The translations under genes and the position numbers were made by a program. DNA of 55,460 nucleotides from Candidatus Methylacidiphilales bacterium (GTDB lineage: Bacteria > Verrucomicrobiota > Verrucomicrobiia > Methylacidiphilales > CAZTYG01), in NCBI GenBank assembly GCA_033875315.1, contig JANRJG010000023.1:1-55460 (forward strand), given 5' to 3'. The notes under the pieces were generated by a model. The model was not told the origin of the DNA. It did not search any database and was given only the letters and a program-made list of their open reading frames with translations. Positions 24,949 through 33,703 of the stretch are shown piece by piece (the stretch's first letter is position 1; each line of letters begins with the position of its first letter).

Positions 24949-25947
24949 TCATTTGATGGGAAGATAGGCAGCAGCCCGTGCCGGATCGCTGCGGATGAAG
25001 GCATTGACCTTGGTCGCCTGATCGGCTGTGAGAACCCTCCCCTCCGCAGACGTTCCCTGGATTTGTTTTTTTTGGTCGCTCTCCGGAGCGCGCAGGTAAC
25101 TGGCATCGAGAAGTCCCACTGACCGCCCTTCCGCAGCTTCCAGGGCCGCTTTTTTTTGCGACTCCGATGCCACAAAGATGCTTTCGGCACACTGGCGTGC
25201 CAAGGCCTCACGAACCAAATCGCCCAAGGAAATCGCATCCGGCTGGTACTCAACCAGGGTCACTTCCCGTCCCTGGAAAAAACCCGCTTCGGTGCGCACC
25301 ACTCCTTCAATCTGTCCCAGGCGCATCTCTCCGGTCCAGAAACAGGCTTGGGCGAAGGCCACGCGTTCCCTACCGCGATCTGGGGTCGCTTTTTCTGTTT
25401 TTCCTGCTTTCCCAGACAAACGCAGCCCGGCCAGGCGTCGCAGCCCGTCATCCGCATCCCGGCCCGCTTTTTCCAGGCTGGCCACCATCCGCGTCGCCAG
25501 TTCGGGCGTGGTCCAGACCCGGTCCTTGCGCGGGATGAGATCGCGGCCCTCCGCGTCGATGAACCTCACCACTTGGTAGTTCCACGAAGGCTCGTCGTAT
25601 CGGCGCAACACCTCGGCATCCCCTCCCGGTTGGTTGTTGGGGATGAGCAGGGGGACAAAATGCTGCTCCACCGCCCGCACCACTTCGGGGTCGGACAACA
25701 CATCGCGTCCGAATTGCCGGCAACCGGCGCAACCCGGCACTTCCTGGAAAAGCAAGAAAACCGGTTTGCCCGTTTTTTTCGACAATGCCAGCGCCCGGGG
25801 CAGATCACGCAACCAGGCCACTTTGCCCACGGCCTCCGGCCGGGCCGCTTCCTCGGCGGACACGCCGCCCAGGCAAAGGACATACCCAAGCGATCCCAGA
25901 ATCATCATCAGGCTTTTCACCCTCTTGTTCATCATGTTCATGCGCAT
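24949..25947 (-). CDS. Exported thioredoxin-like / MsrA-like two-domain protein (VPGCxxC form)
   Basis: The 332-residue protein has a signal peptide after a short basic start (ATGs at 25947 and 25932 possible). The first domain is thioredoxin-like with KPVFLLFQEVPGCAGCRQFG; the motif VPGCAGC corresponds to the VPGUxxT-type family in which some members carry selenocysteine, here Cys. The second domain has VAFAQACFWTGEMRLGQ and EVTLVEYQPDAISLGDL, resembling the peptide methionine-S-oxide reductase A core, with Cys in ACFW. A periplasmic redox or repair role is inferred. No in-frame TGA lies at the cysteine codons (both TGC). Confidence 0.8.
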   Translation of the reverse strand: MRMNMMNKRVKSLMMILGSLGYVLCLGGVSAEEAARPEAVGKVAWLRDLPRALALSKKTGKPVFLLFQEVPGCAGCRQFGRDVLSDPEVVRAVEQHFVPLLIPNNQPGGDAEVLRRYDEPSWNYQVVRFIDAEGRDLIPRKDRVWTTPELATRMVASLEKAGRDADDGLRRLAGLRLSGKAGKTEKATPDRGRERVAFAQACFWTGEMRLGQIEGVVRTEAGFFQGREVTLVEYQPDAISLGDLVREALARQCAESIFVASESQKKAALEAAEGRSVGLLDASYLRAPESDQKKQIQGTSAEGRVLTADQATKVNAFIRSDPARAAAYLPIK

Positions 25948-26238
25948 GGGAGTCTGGCGAGATGTGCCCTATTCCCGCCCCTCTGTTTCAAAAGAACCTG
26001 CCGGCAAAGGCAGGGCTCCGGTTGATCTGCAAATCCCTACGGCTGTTGACTTACGCCTTCCCCTACGGGCCGACGACAACAGCGGCTCTATATGGCCACT
26101 CGGCATCTTGATCGTGTATCTGGATGTTCTTCCCCTCACTTCTAGGGTGATCAACTGACGCGGGCTCTTCAAGAGCAGTAAAGTCGTCCAATGAATCAGG
26201 TCAAGGAACCAGCCGTCATACTTGATGAAACCACCCCT

Positions 26239-27939
26239 ATGCCCAACACCCATCGCCGGCCCTGTGCCGGTTTTTTCTTGTCTCGAACCCTGCCCCTTGC
26301 CCTGTTTCTCAGCTTCGCGGCATCCGCCCTGGCCGATGAAGATCCGGAAGTCCTCGCCAAAGGACCACTCCACGAGGCATTTGCCGAAACCGTCCAGCTC
26401 AATCCCGAGGCCGGCCCGGTCATCCCCACCGCCCCCCCGGAGCCCGTGGAAGAAATCCCCCCGGAGGTCAAACCTGAAGGTAATAATGTCCTCTGGATTC
26501 CCGGCTACTGGGCTTGGGACGACGAAAACAACCGCTACCTCTGGGTCAGTGGAGTCTGGCGTGACACCCCGCCCGGCCGCCACTGGGTTCCCGGCCAATG
26601 GCACCCGGTTAGCGGTGGCCATCAATGGATTTCCGGGTACTGGGCCGCCGACACCGTGGCGGTCGAGGAACGCCGCGCTCTGCCACCCCCCCCCTCAAAC
26701 CTCGATTACGGACCACAGGTTTCCGCACCCTCGGAGGATCATGTCAGGATACCCGGTAGCTGGATCTGGCAGTCCCGCTACGTCTGGCGCCCGGGCTACT
26801 GGTCCCTCGGCCGTGCCGATTACTGCTGGATTCCCGCCTCCTACGCCTGGACACCCGGTGGCTATGTTTTCGTTGACGGCTATTGGGACTATCCGTTGGT
26901 AAGACGCGGCATCGTCTTTGCTCCGGTCTACTGGAGTCCCGCCCCCATCATCGTCTACAACCAGCCTGTTCGGCGCTACAGCCCTTCGGTAGTCATCCAG
27001 CTTTCTTTTCTCTCCGACTGCCTTTTCATCCGCCCCCGTTACCACCACTACTATTTTGGGAACTACTACGATGTCTCCTTCCGCAGCGGGGGCTACTACA
27101 CGTCCTTCGCCTGGTTCAACACCCACCGCAGCTGCGAACCCATCTTCGCGCATCGACGTTGGGAAAACAGGCGCGACTCCCGTTGGGAACAGCGCGAACG
27201 CGACCGTGACGAACAACGTCGCAACAACCCTTCCCAGCGCCCTCCGGACCGTTACATCGCCGGCCAAGAAAACGTCTTCATTGCCGAGCCCGGTAAAAAA
27301 GACCGAAAGGCCATGCTCATGGCCGCCCCGGTCAGCCAGATGCAGACCCAACCGGCCTCCCTCAATGACCAAGGCCAGAAGGAAAATCCAAAGTGGATCA
27401 AACTCGATGACTCCCAGCGCGATTCCCTAAAACGTCAAGCCAAGGAACAAGCCAAGGAACAAAAGAAGATGCGCGAGGAAAATGCCGAACGTTCCGCGGA
27501 GAATGTTCCGGTCAAGCCCGCCAAAGTGAAGAAAATCCAACTGGAAGAAGCCCCCATTCTGTCAAACGGAGAACCTGTCAAAAAAGAAAAAGGCAGGAAT
27601 CCCTCGCCAGCAAATTCGTCGAATCCATCGAATAACGCCACCACCGGATACGAGCCGAAGGCCAATCGTGAAAAGGACAAGTCGAATCAGAAAAGCGAAA
27701 AAAAGCGCGCGATGGACCCGATTGCCCCACAGACCCTCCAGCCTGTTGAATCTTCAGGAAAAGAACGCCGTTCCTCCAAAACCCAATCGCCGTTCGAGTC
27801 CTCTTCCTCGCCGCCGGCCCAGATCCAACCCCAGCCCCAAATCCAGACCCCTGTTCCGGTGCAGCCCTCTCAGTTTTCCGAAGGCTCCCCGGCCAAACAC
27901 AAAAACAAGAAAAAGAACCATAAAGCCGAAGATCTCTGA
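26239..27939 (+). CDS. Exported YXWGXW-repeat-type protein
   Basis: About 566 residues with signal peptide LPLALFLSFAASALA. Residues about 80-250 hold repeated aromatic motifs of the W-x-P-G-x-W type: LWIPGYWAWDDENN, HWVPGQWHPVSGG, WISGYWAADT, VRIPGSWIWQSR, WRPGYWSLGRAD, YVFVDGYWDYP, typical of YXWGXW proteins. The C-terminal part is charged, low-complexity and Lys/Pro/Gln-rich, likely disordered or envelope-associated. An in-frame ATG at 26191 would add 16 residues before the signal. Function unknown; an envelope role is inferred. Confidence 0.82.
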   Translation: MPNTHRRPCAGFFLSRTLPLALFLSFAASALADEDPEVLAKGPLHEAFAETVQLNPEAGPVIPTAPPEPVEEIPPEVKPEGNNVLWIPGYWAWDDENNRYLWVSGVWRDTPPGRHWVPGQWHPVSGGHQWISGYWAADTVAVEERRALPPPPSNLDYGPQVSAPSEDHVRIPGSWIWQSRYVWRPGYWSLGRADYCWIPASYAWTPGGYVFVDGYWDYPLVRRGIVFAPVYWSPAPIIVYNQPVRRYSPSVVIQLSFLSDCLFIRPRYHHYYFGNYYDVSFRSGGYYTSFAWFNTHRSCEPIFAHRRWENRRDSRWEQRERDRDEQRRNNPSQRPPDRYIAGQENVFIAEPGKKDRKAMLMAAPVSQMQTQPASLNDQGQKENPKWIKLDDSQRDSLKRQAKEQAKEQKKMREENAERSAENVPVKPAKVKKIQLEEAPILSNGEPVKKEKGRNPSPANSSNPSNNATTGYEPKANREKDKSNQKSEKKRAMDPIAPQTLQPVESSGKERRSSKTQSPFESSSSPPAQIQPQPQIQTPVPVQPSQFSEGSPAKHKNKKKNHKAEDL

Positions 27940-27996
27940 ACGACGCTCCGTGCCCTAGAGCCATTCTAGCTTTGGTGGAAACCGTGCGATTTTCCA

Positions 27997-28076
27997 GGGT
28001 GGAGGGGGACCTCCGGGCACGCTTGCCTTTTTTCTCTCCACGAAGAAGCAGCAGGTCCGGAGGTCCCGCTCCACCC
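27997..28076. repeat. Long palindromic repeat element
   Basis: Two 20-base arms, 27997-28016 and 28057-28076, are reverse complements with a single mismatch (19/20), separated by 40 bases containing AAGCAGCAGG. It lies just after the YXWGXW gene. It may be a dispersed palindromic element common in this phylum, or a transcription-stopping hairpin; the interior T-run is on the loop, not after the stem, so a simple terminator is unlikely. Confidence 0.6.
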
Positions 28077-28130
28077 CCGCACAACAGAATGCCTCCAGTT
28101 AAACCGGAAGTACTCTAGTCTCTGACCTCC

Positions 28131-28201
28131 CGGCCTTCCGCTCGGAAGGCCGCTACCCTCCTCTCCATACGCCACGCCGGGATTCACGCTGTCACAGCGT
28201 G
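28131..28201. repeat. Two short perfect hairpins upstream of the YHS gene
   Basis: CGGCCTTCC-GCTC-GGAAGGCCG (28131-28152, 9 bp) and CACGCTG-TCA-CAGCGTG (28185-28201, 7 bp). The second lies about 130 bases before the YHS start and could be an operator. Neither is followed by a T-run. Confidence 0.4.
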
Positions 28202-28331
28202 TGGCCGCGCTTTGGCAAAAAATCCGTTGGTCCGGGGTAAGAAAGCGCCCGCTCACCGCATCAGAATGATAACCGGACGAACCGGCCCAAACCAAAAAAA
28301 CAAAACAACAATACCAAAAAACCATACTCAA

Positions 28332-28784
28332 ATGAAAACCAAACTCCAGTCCCTCGCGGCGTTCCTGCTGCTCGCCTCCTCCGCCATTGCTGGCAACGCC
28401 GTCAACGTCTCCGGTGCCAGCCACATCGCCGTCAATGGCTATGACACGGTCGCCTTCTTCACCGACGCCAAGGCGGTGAATGGGTCGCCCTTTATCTCGG
28501 CTGAATACCAGGGGGCCACCTGGTTCTTTGCCAGTGAAGAACACAAGAATCTCTTCAACGCCAACCCGGCCAAGTACGCCCCCCAGCACGGCGGCTATTG
28601 TTCCTTCGGTGTCGGTCTTGGACGCCTCTTCCCGGTCGACATCAGCACCTGGCAGGTGCGTGAGGGAAAGTTGTACCTGAACCTGAACCAGGAAATCCTC
28701 AAAAAATTCAACGCCGACTTTGCCGGCAATGTCGCCAAAGCCGACAAGAACTGGCCCGAACTCGCCGCCAAGAACAGCAATTAA
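28332..28784 (+). CDS. Exported YHS-domain protein
   Basis: This 150-residue protein starts MKTKLQSLAAFLLLASSAIA, a cleavable signal peptide. The YHS-like core runs from AVNGYDTVAFFTDAKAVNGSP to the NANPAKYAPQHGGYCSFGV segment, with Tyr, His and Cys in place. YHS domains are thought to bind metal. It is the first of a same-strand run (alpha/beta hydrolase, NTF2-like, sigma factor, anti-sigma), probably one regulon. Confidence 0.85.
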   Translation: MKTKLQSLAAFLLLASSAIAGNAVNVSGASHIAVNGYDTVAFFTDAKAVNGSPFISAEYQGATWFFASEEHKNLFNANPAKYAPQHGGYCSFGVGLGRLFPVDISTWQVREGKLYLNLNQEILKKFNADFAGNVAKADKNWPELAAKNSN

Positions 28785-28855
28785 CGACCCCATCCAATTG
28801 GTGAGCGTCCGGAAGTTCCATCCCCCGCACGCGAACCCAAACAACGAGAAATATC

Positions 28856-29797
28856 ATGAACAAAAATCCCTTTATCCTGGTCCTGGCCCTGCTGGGCATC
28901 ATCCTCGCCCAACCCTCCGGACTTTCAGCCTTGCCTGTGGTCAAGTATCACACGGCCAAGGTCGACAACCTCAACCTGTTCTACCGCGAGGCGGGTGATC
29001 CCTCCCGCCCCACCGTGGTGCTCTTGCACGGGTTCCCCTCCTCCTCGCATATGTACCGCAATCTCATTCCGCTGCTGGCGGAAAAATACCACGTCATCGC
29101 CCCGGATTACCCGGGCTTTGGCCAGTCCGACCAGCCCTCCGTGGATGCGTTTGCCTACACCTTCGACCATTTGGCCGAAGTGACCGACCACCTCCTCGAT
29201 TCGCTGAAGATCGCCCGCTACAGCATCTACATCCAGGACTACGGCTCTCCAGTCGGCTTCCGCTTGTTCACCAAACATCCGGAACGCATCACGGCCATCA
29301 TCAGCCAGAATGGCAACGCCTACAGCGAAGGCCTGAGTCCCTTTTGGGCGGAGAATCTGGAACCCTATTGGAAAGACCGCAATGCCACCACCGAGGCCAA
29401 GGTCAGGGGCCTGCTCACAGCGGCCACCACGCGGTTCCAATACAGCGCCGGTTACCGCGACGCCAAGCACATCAGCCCCGATGCCTGGACCCATGACCAG
29501 TCGATCCTAGATCGTCCGGGAAACGCCGAAATCCAACTCGCATTGTTCTACGACTACCGGAACAACCTGAAGCAATACGAAAAGTGGCATGCGGCTCTCC
29601 GGAAAGCCCAACCCCCGGTGCTCGCGGTCTGGGGCAAAAACGACCCCATCTTCGCCCCGGCGGGAGCCCTGGCCTTCAAACGGGATGTGCCCGACGCCGA
29701 AATCCACCTCCTCGACACCGGCCACTTCGCCCTCGAGGAAGATGGCGCAGTAATCGCGGACCACATCCTGGGTTTTCTCCAGCGAAAAGTACAATAA
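28856..29797 (+). CDS. Exported alpha/beta hydrolase (epoxide hydrolase/dehalogenase-like)
   Basis: The 313-residue protein has a signal peptide (FILVLALLGIILAQPSGLSA). The alpha/beta fold shows the oxyanion HGFPSSSHMYR, APDYPGFGQSDQP, the nucleophile in YIQDYGSPVGFRLF (Asp in place of Ser, as in epoxide hydrolases and haloalkane dehalogenases), LAVWGKNDPIFAP with an acidic residue and the catalytic His in LLDTGHFALEE. It lies 71 bases after the YHS gene and follows the same orientation. Substrate unknown. Confidence 0.88.
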   Translation: MNKNPFILVLALLGIILAQPSGLSALPVVKYHTAKVDNLNLFYREAGDPSRPTVVLLHGFPSSSHMYRNLIPLLAEKYHVIAPDYPGFGQSDQPSVDAFAYTFDHLAEVTDHLLDSLKIARYSIYIQDYGSPVGFRLFTKHPERITAIISQNGNAYSEGLSPFWAENLEPYWKDRNATTEAKVRGLLTAATTRFQYSAGYRDAKHISPDAWTHDQSILDRPGNAEIQLALFYDYRNNLKQYEKWHAALRKAQPPVLAVWGKNDPIFAPAGALAFKRDVPDAEIHLLDTGHFALEEDGAVIADHILGFLQRKVQ

Positions 29798-29878
29798 TCC
29801 CGACCACGAAGCCCCCGGTGTCGTTTGACCATACGCACCGGGGCCCGCTTCAAAAAGGAACACCCGAACCGAATCACG

Positions 29879-30310
29879 ATGATGAGCCCACGCCCTCCTC
29901 TCCCCCCGTTCACCGAAGAAACGGCACGACTCAAGGTCCAGGCTGCCGAGGATGCCTGGAACTCCCGCGATCCCCGGAGGGTCTCCCTGGCCTACACCGA
30001 GGACACGGAATGGCGCAACCGCGACCAATTCCTCAACGGCCGAGCCGCCGTGGTGGCATTCCTCCGAGTAAAATGGGAACGGGAACTCGACTACCGGCTC
30101 AAAAAAGAACTCTGGGCCTTCCACGGCCACCGCATTGCCGTGCGATTTGAATACGAATTCCATGACGCGACCGGCCAATGGTTCCGGTCTTACGGAAACG
30201 AAAACTGGGAGTTCGACGATCTCGGCTACATGAAGCGCCGCTTCGCCAGCATCAACGATCTCCGCATAGATGAAGGCGAACGGAAATTCCGCTGGGAACG
30301 TGCCCTGTGA
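29879..30310 (+). CDS. NTF2-like (DUF1348) protein
   Basis: The 143-residue protein has the SnoaL/NTF2-like pattern: [47 protein letters not shown], and [21 protein letters not shown] at the C-terminus, fitting DUF1348. Start ATG at 29879 or 29882. Family members often act as small enzymes or binding proteins and are commonly found beside ECF sigma factors. It precedes the sigma factor by 55 bases. Confidence 0.85.
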   Translation: MMSPRPPLPPFTEETARLKVQAAEDAWNSRDPRRVSLAYTEDTEWRNRDQFLNGRAAVVAFLRVKWERELDYRLKKELWAFHGHRIAVRFEYEFHDATGQWFRSYGNENWEFDDLGYMKRRFASINDLRIDEGERKFRWERAL

Positions 30311-30365
30311 AAACGCCGGGACTATTCTGCTGGCCAATCATTGCCGGGTGGTTAACTTGCCGCAC

Positions 30366-30977
30366 ATGGTCGAAAACGAGACCCACTGGGTGGAGGCCCT
30401 CGACCCCTCCTCGGCAAGCCACCCCGACGCTGTGGCCGAACTCAGAAGTATCGTACTCCAAGGGCTTCGCATCGCATTGCGTGACCGGAAGGATGTCAGC
30501 GAGGCCCAATTGGAAGACTTCACCCAGGAAGCTCTGCTGCGCATCCTCGACCGCAGGCTCCAGTTTTCCGGCCGGAGCAAATTCACCACCTGGGCCCACA
30601 CCATCGCCATCAACACGGCCTTCACCGAACTCCGCCGGAAACGCTGGCAGGATGTCTCCCTGGATTCCCTCACAGAGGAGGGCCGTCAGATGCACGAACC
30701 CGCCGTCATGCCCGACCACCTCCTCGGCTTGGAGGACGAAAAAATCCGCTTGCTGCGTGTTCTCCGTCAGGCGGTCGAGCACAAGCTCTCGCCAAAACAA
30801 CGGGCGGCAATCATGGGTGAATTGCAGGGCCTGCCCTTCGACCAGATCGTTAGTCTCCTGGGCACGAACCGCAACGCCGCCTACAAAATGCTTCACGATG
30901 CCAGGCGCGCATTGAAACTGCACTTGGAGAATGAAGGACTGTCCTCCGAACTCATCCGAACCGTCTTCGCCACATGA
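30366..30977 (+). CDS. ECF-type sigma-70 factor
   Basis: The 203-residue protein begins MVENETHWVEAL and has a region 2 (QLEDFTQEALLRILDRRLQF, FTTWAHTIAINTAFTELRRKRW) and region 4 (LSPKQRAAIMGELQGLPFDQIVSLLGTNRNAAYKMLHDARRALK). The upstream ATG-containing extension is not conserved. Its TGA overlaps the ATG of the anti-sigma gene by 4 bases. It probably directs transcription of the upstream YHS-hydrolase-NTF2 genes, an inference from order. Confidence 0.9.
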   Translation: MVENETHWVEALDPSSASHPDAVAELRSIVLQGLRIALRDRKDVSEAQLEDFTQEALLRILDRRLQFSGRSKFTTWAHTIAINTAFTELRRKRWQDVSLDSLTEEGRQMHEPAVMPDHLLGLEDEKIRLLRVLRQAVEHKLSPKQRAAIMGELQGLPFDQIVSLLGTNRNAAYKMLHDARRALKLHLENEGLSSELIRTVFAT

Positions 30978-31210
30978 AACCACTGACCACCGACCAGATC
31001 AAGGGCTTCGTCCGCATGATTGCCGACACCCGCGAGCTCGAATTCAACTGCAGTGAATGCAGGCACCACATCGGCGAATTCGCCGAGAAACAGCTGGCCG
31101 GGCAACCCACTGGAGAAGCCCTCGAAAAGGTGCGCCATCATCTGACCCTGTGCCCCGAATGCCGCGAGGAGCTGGAAGCGTTGGAGAAAATTCTGCGGGC
31201 TGATGCTTGA
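30974..31210 (+). CDS. Zinc-binding anti-sigma factor (zf-HC2 type)
   Basis: This 78-residue soluble protein carries a His/Cys zinc pattern: NCSECRHHIGEFAEKQ and VRHHLTLCPECREELEAL, typical of ZAS-type anti-sigma factors. It overlaps the sigma gene by 4 bases (ATGA), indicating translational coupling. It likely holds the sigma factor inactive until a redox or envelope signal; no membrane anchor is present, so it is cytoplasmic. Confidence 0.85.
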   Translation: MKPLTTDQIKGFVRMIADTRELEFNCSECRHHIGEFAEKQLAGQPTGEALEKVRHHLTLCPECREELEALEKILRADA

Positions 31211-31229
31211 TGGCTGGAAGCATGTCCTT

Positions 31230-31613
31230 TCAGCTGGGATGCGCTTGCAGTGCGACCCGGGTGCCCTTCTCCCACTTCAAACCCCAGTCCTTCAAGCCCT
31301 GCAACAGGGGCGCCAGGGACTTTCCCTTGCGGGTCAGACGGTAGGCCAGACGCTTGGTTCCATCTGCTGCCGGAATCTGCTCCACCACCCCGTGCTCAAG
31401 CAACCGCGCCAGCCGGTCGCTGAGGATGTTGGTCGGTATCCCTTCGGGCGAAACCAGAAAATCCTTGAAGCGGGAACGTCCCAGAAAGAGATCGCGGACC
31501 ACCAAAAGCGTCCAGCGGTCCCCCAGCAGATCCAGCGCACAAGCCACCGGACAGGGTGAACGGCGGATCTTCTCCTGTTTTCTTCTCCTCCCAATATCTT
31601 TTGTCCCAGGCAT
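31230..31613 (-). CDS. HxlR family transcriptional regulator
   Basis: The 127-residue winged-helix regulator has the HxlR pattern: CPVACALDLLGDRWTLLVVRDLFLGRSRFKDF, GIPTNILSDRLARLLEHGVVEQI, and AYRLTRKGKSLAPLL. The start MPGTKDIG at 31613 excludes a poor upstream extension. It is divergent from the DinB-like gene, with a palindrome between them, and probably regulates it and the MATE pump downstream. Confidence 0.9.
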   Translation of the reverse strand: MPGTKDIGRRRKQEKIRRSPCPVACALDLLGDRWTLLVVRDLFLGRSRFKDFLVSPEGIPTNILSDRLARLLEHGVVEQIPAADGTKRLAYRLTRKGKSLAPLLQGLKDWGLKWEKGTRVALQAHPS

Positions 31614-31636
31614 AGATCCGACTTTAGCGCCCTGAT

Positions 31637-31655
31637 TACTTGTTATCCACAAGTA
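31637..31655. promoter_or_regulatory. Palindromic operator candidate between HxlR and DinB-like genes
   Basis: TACTTGT (31637-31643) and ACAAGTA (31649-31655) form a perfect 7-base dyad with a 5-base spacer. It lies in the 82-base divergent intergenic region, which is AT-rich and has AAGTATTT repeated nearby. HxlR regulators typically bind dyads of this kind in the divergent promoter, so this is a plausible site. Confidence 0.5.
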
Positions 31656-31695
31656 TTTTGCTTGCATTATAAAAGTATTTAGACAGCTTTCGTCC

Positions 31696-32295
31696 ATGGA
31701 AACAACCCAAACCCCCAGCTTGGCCGCCCCGGGCGCCGGCTTGCCGCCCCTTGAACTCCTCTTTGGCCGCATGTTGTTCAAGTCCCGCACGCTCGCCGGA
31801 AACCCCGAGTCCTTCAAACGCACATTTCAAATTGAACGCGCTAGAATCCACCAACACCTCGACACCTGTCCGCCCATCGCCCGAGGCCGGAAGGTGCTGA
31901 TCACACGCGCCTTTGGCATGGAGGACAGCAGCCGCCACTGGTCTCTCTGGATGACCCTCGACCACTTGCGGATAGTCAACGGATCCATTGCCCGCATCAT
32001 CAGCTCCCTGGGCAGTGGAAGCATCCCGGAGGGCAGGGCCAGCACCGCCGATGTCAAACCCAGTCCCGCTGCTGATTCATCGGTCGAGGCCCCGTACGAG
32101 GCCTCTTGTGAGGCGGTCCTTGAAGCCGCGGATTTCGTTGCCGATTTGAAGACCCCCTTGCGTTTTGCCCATCCGTGGTTTGGACCGATGGATGCTTTCG
32201 AATGGTATGCCCTGGCAGGAGGTCACATGGGGATACACCGGGTGCAGATCGAACGGATCATCGCAGGACTTGCCGCAAAAGCCGGTCCCCGATGA
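31696..32295 (+). CDS. DinB-like protein
   Basis: The 199-residue helical protein has histidines arranged as in the DinB fold: one in WMTLDHLRIV and two in GHMGIHRVQIER, expected to bind one metal. Members include thiol-dependent transferases. Its TGA overlaps the MATE ATG by 4 bases. Together with the divergent HxlR gene it suggests a detoxification or antibiotic-response unit, an inference. Confidence 0.7.
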   Translation: METTQTPSLAAPGAGLPPLELLFGRMLFKSRTLAGNPESFKRTFQIERARIHQHLDTCPPIARGRKVLITRAFGMEDSSRHWSLWMTLDHLRIVNGSIARIISSLGSGSIPEGRASTADVKPSPAADSSVEAPYEASCEAVLEAADFVADLKTPLRFAHPWFGPMDAFEWYALAGGHMGIHRVQIERIIAGLAAKAGPR

Positions 32296-33671
32296 AAAAC
32301 CATCCCAGGACGGGCGCCCTTTCTCTGACCTCGGATCCGATTCTGTATCTGACCTGGAGGATCGCCCTACCTGCAAGCGTCGGGATGCTCTTCAACACCC
32401 TGTTCAATGTTACCGACACCTACTGTGCAGGCCTATTGGGAACGGAAGCCCTGGCCGCCCTGTCACTTTCCTTTCCTCTTTTTTTCCTGCTGATTGCAGT
32501 GGGCAGCGGTCTCGGCCAGGGATCGACGGCACTCCTGGCCCATGAGCTCGGTGCGGGCAACCCTCCAGCCGCCCGCCGGATATTTGCCCAGTCCCTGCTC
32601 GTTGCCTTCGCGGCAGGCGGGCTGCTCACTGTGGTGGGACTGCTCAGTGCTCCGTGGATCTTCCAGTTGTTGGGTGCTCACGACACCTATCTCGATACAA
32701 CGCTCAGCTACATGAATGGAATCCTCGCCGGATCCGTCTTCTTCATCCTCACCATGGCATTCAACAGTGCCCTTTCGGCCCAAGGCGATACACGATCTTA
32801 TCGCAACTTCCTCATCACGGGTTTTCTGGCCAATGCCGCGCTCAACCCGGTGTTCATGTGGGGTCTATTTGGATTCCCCGCCCTTGGTGCCAGGGGTATC
32901 GCCCTGGCAACGGTCATCGTCCAGATGGCAGGATGCGCCTACCTCTGGACCAGGGTGGTTCACACCGAAGTCTTTTCCAACATGACCCTTGGCCTCTTCC
33001 AGCCCCGGGCCGATACCCTCCGACAAATTGCCGCCCAATCCATACCCGCGGCTCTCAATATGATGACCATCGCCTTGGGCGTTTTTGTCATCACATGGTT
33101 CGTGAAGCAATTCGGCCGGGAAGCCGTGGCCGCCACCGGCATCGCCACCCGTATCGAACAACTTATCCTCATGCCGGTGATTGGAATCAGCACCGCCATG
33201 CTCAGCATCACCGCCCAGAACCGCGGGGCAGGCCTGCCTCGCCGGGTGCGTGAAGCATGGAACCTGCACATTCTGCTCGGAGTCGTCCTGATGACGGGGG
33301 GCGGCCTGCTGCTTGGATTCTACGGCAGAACAGTCATGCGACTCTTCACAGACGACGCCATCGTCGTCGCCCATGGTGCCGACTACTTGTGGGCCGCCGC
33401 ATTCACCCTCGCCGCCTACCCCATTCTTTTTGTCACGGTCTTTATGATGCAGGGTTTGAAACGACCTGGTTATGGTCTCTGGCTGGGTCTTTGCCGGCAG
33501 GTCATCGGACCCATTGTGATCATGAATCTCCTCGTCTTCACTTTGGGGTGGGGATTGAACGGTGTCTGGTGGGGTTTTTGCTTCGTGACCTGGAGCGCCG
33601 CCCTCTCCGCCCTCTTCTGGGGATGGCGCACTGTCCGGCTCCTCACCGACCCTCCCCAACGATCGGATTGA
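32292..33671 (+). CDS. MATE family efflux transporter
   Basis: The 459-residue protein has about 12 helices and the MATE pattern (LPASVGMLFNTLFNVTDTY, ALAALSLSFPLFFLL, TALLAHELGAGN, ALSAQGDTR, AATGIATRIEQLILMPVIG). Such pumps expel cationic drugs or metabolites using sodium or proton gradients. The start ATG at 32292 overlaps the DinB-like stop (ATGA), indicating one transcript. Confidence 0.93.
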   Translation: MKNHPRTGALSLTSDPILYLTWRIALPASVGMLFNTLFNVTDTYCAGLLGTEALAALSLSFPLFFLLIAVGSGLGQGSTALLAHELGAGNPPAARRIFAQSLLVAFAAGGLLTVVGLLSAPWIFQLLGAHDTYLDTTLSYMNGILAGSVFFILTMAFNSALSAQGDTRSYRNFLITGFLANAALNPVFMWGLFGFPALGARGIALATVIVQMAGCAYLWTRVVHTEVFSNMTLGLFQPRADTLRQIAAQSIPAALNMMTIALGVFVITWFVKQFGREAVAATGIATRIEQLILMPVIGISTAMLSITAQNRGAGLPRRVREAWNLHILLGVVLMTGGGLLLGFYGRTVMRLFTDDAIVVAHGADYLWAAAFTLAAYPILFVTVFMMQGLKRPGYGLWLGLCRQVIGPIVIMNLLVFTLGWGLNGVWWGFCFVTWSAALSALFWGWRTVRLLTDPPQRSD

Positions 33672-33703
33672 TCATATCTCCTTTCGTCCCTTGACTGGCA
33701 GCG

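Larger units (their letters stand above)
27940..28331. other. Repeat-rich intergenic region without a gene
   Basis: A 392-base gap between the YXWGXW gene and the YHS gene. It holds the large palindrome at 27997-28076, a 9-bp hairpin (28131-28152) and a 7-bp hairpin CACGCTG-TCA-CAGCGTG (28185-28201). Downstream of these, GGTAAGAAAGCGCCCGCTC near 28234-28256 and the AT-rich stretch before 28332 may carry the promoter for the YHS gene. No protein-coding frame is convincing. Confidence 0.5.

Noticed and set aside
24949-25947. Selenoprotein with recoded TGA
   Set aside because: Both cysteine positions of the VPGCAGC motif are TGC codons, and no in-frame TGA or SECIS-like structure is needed.
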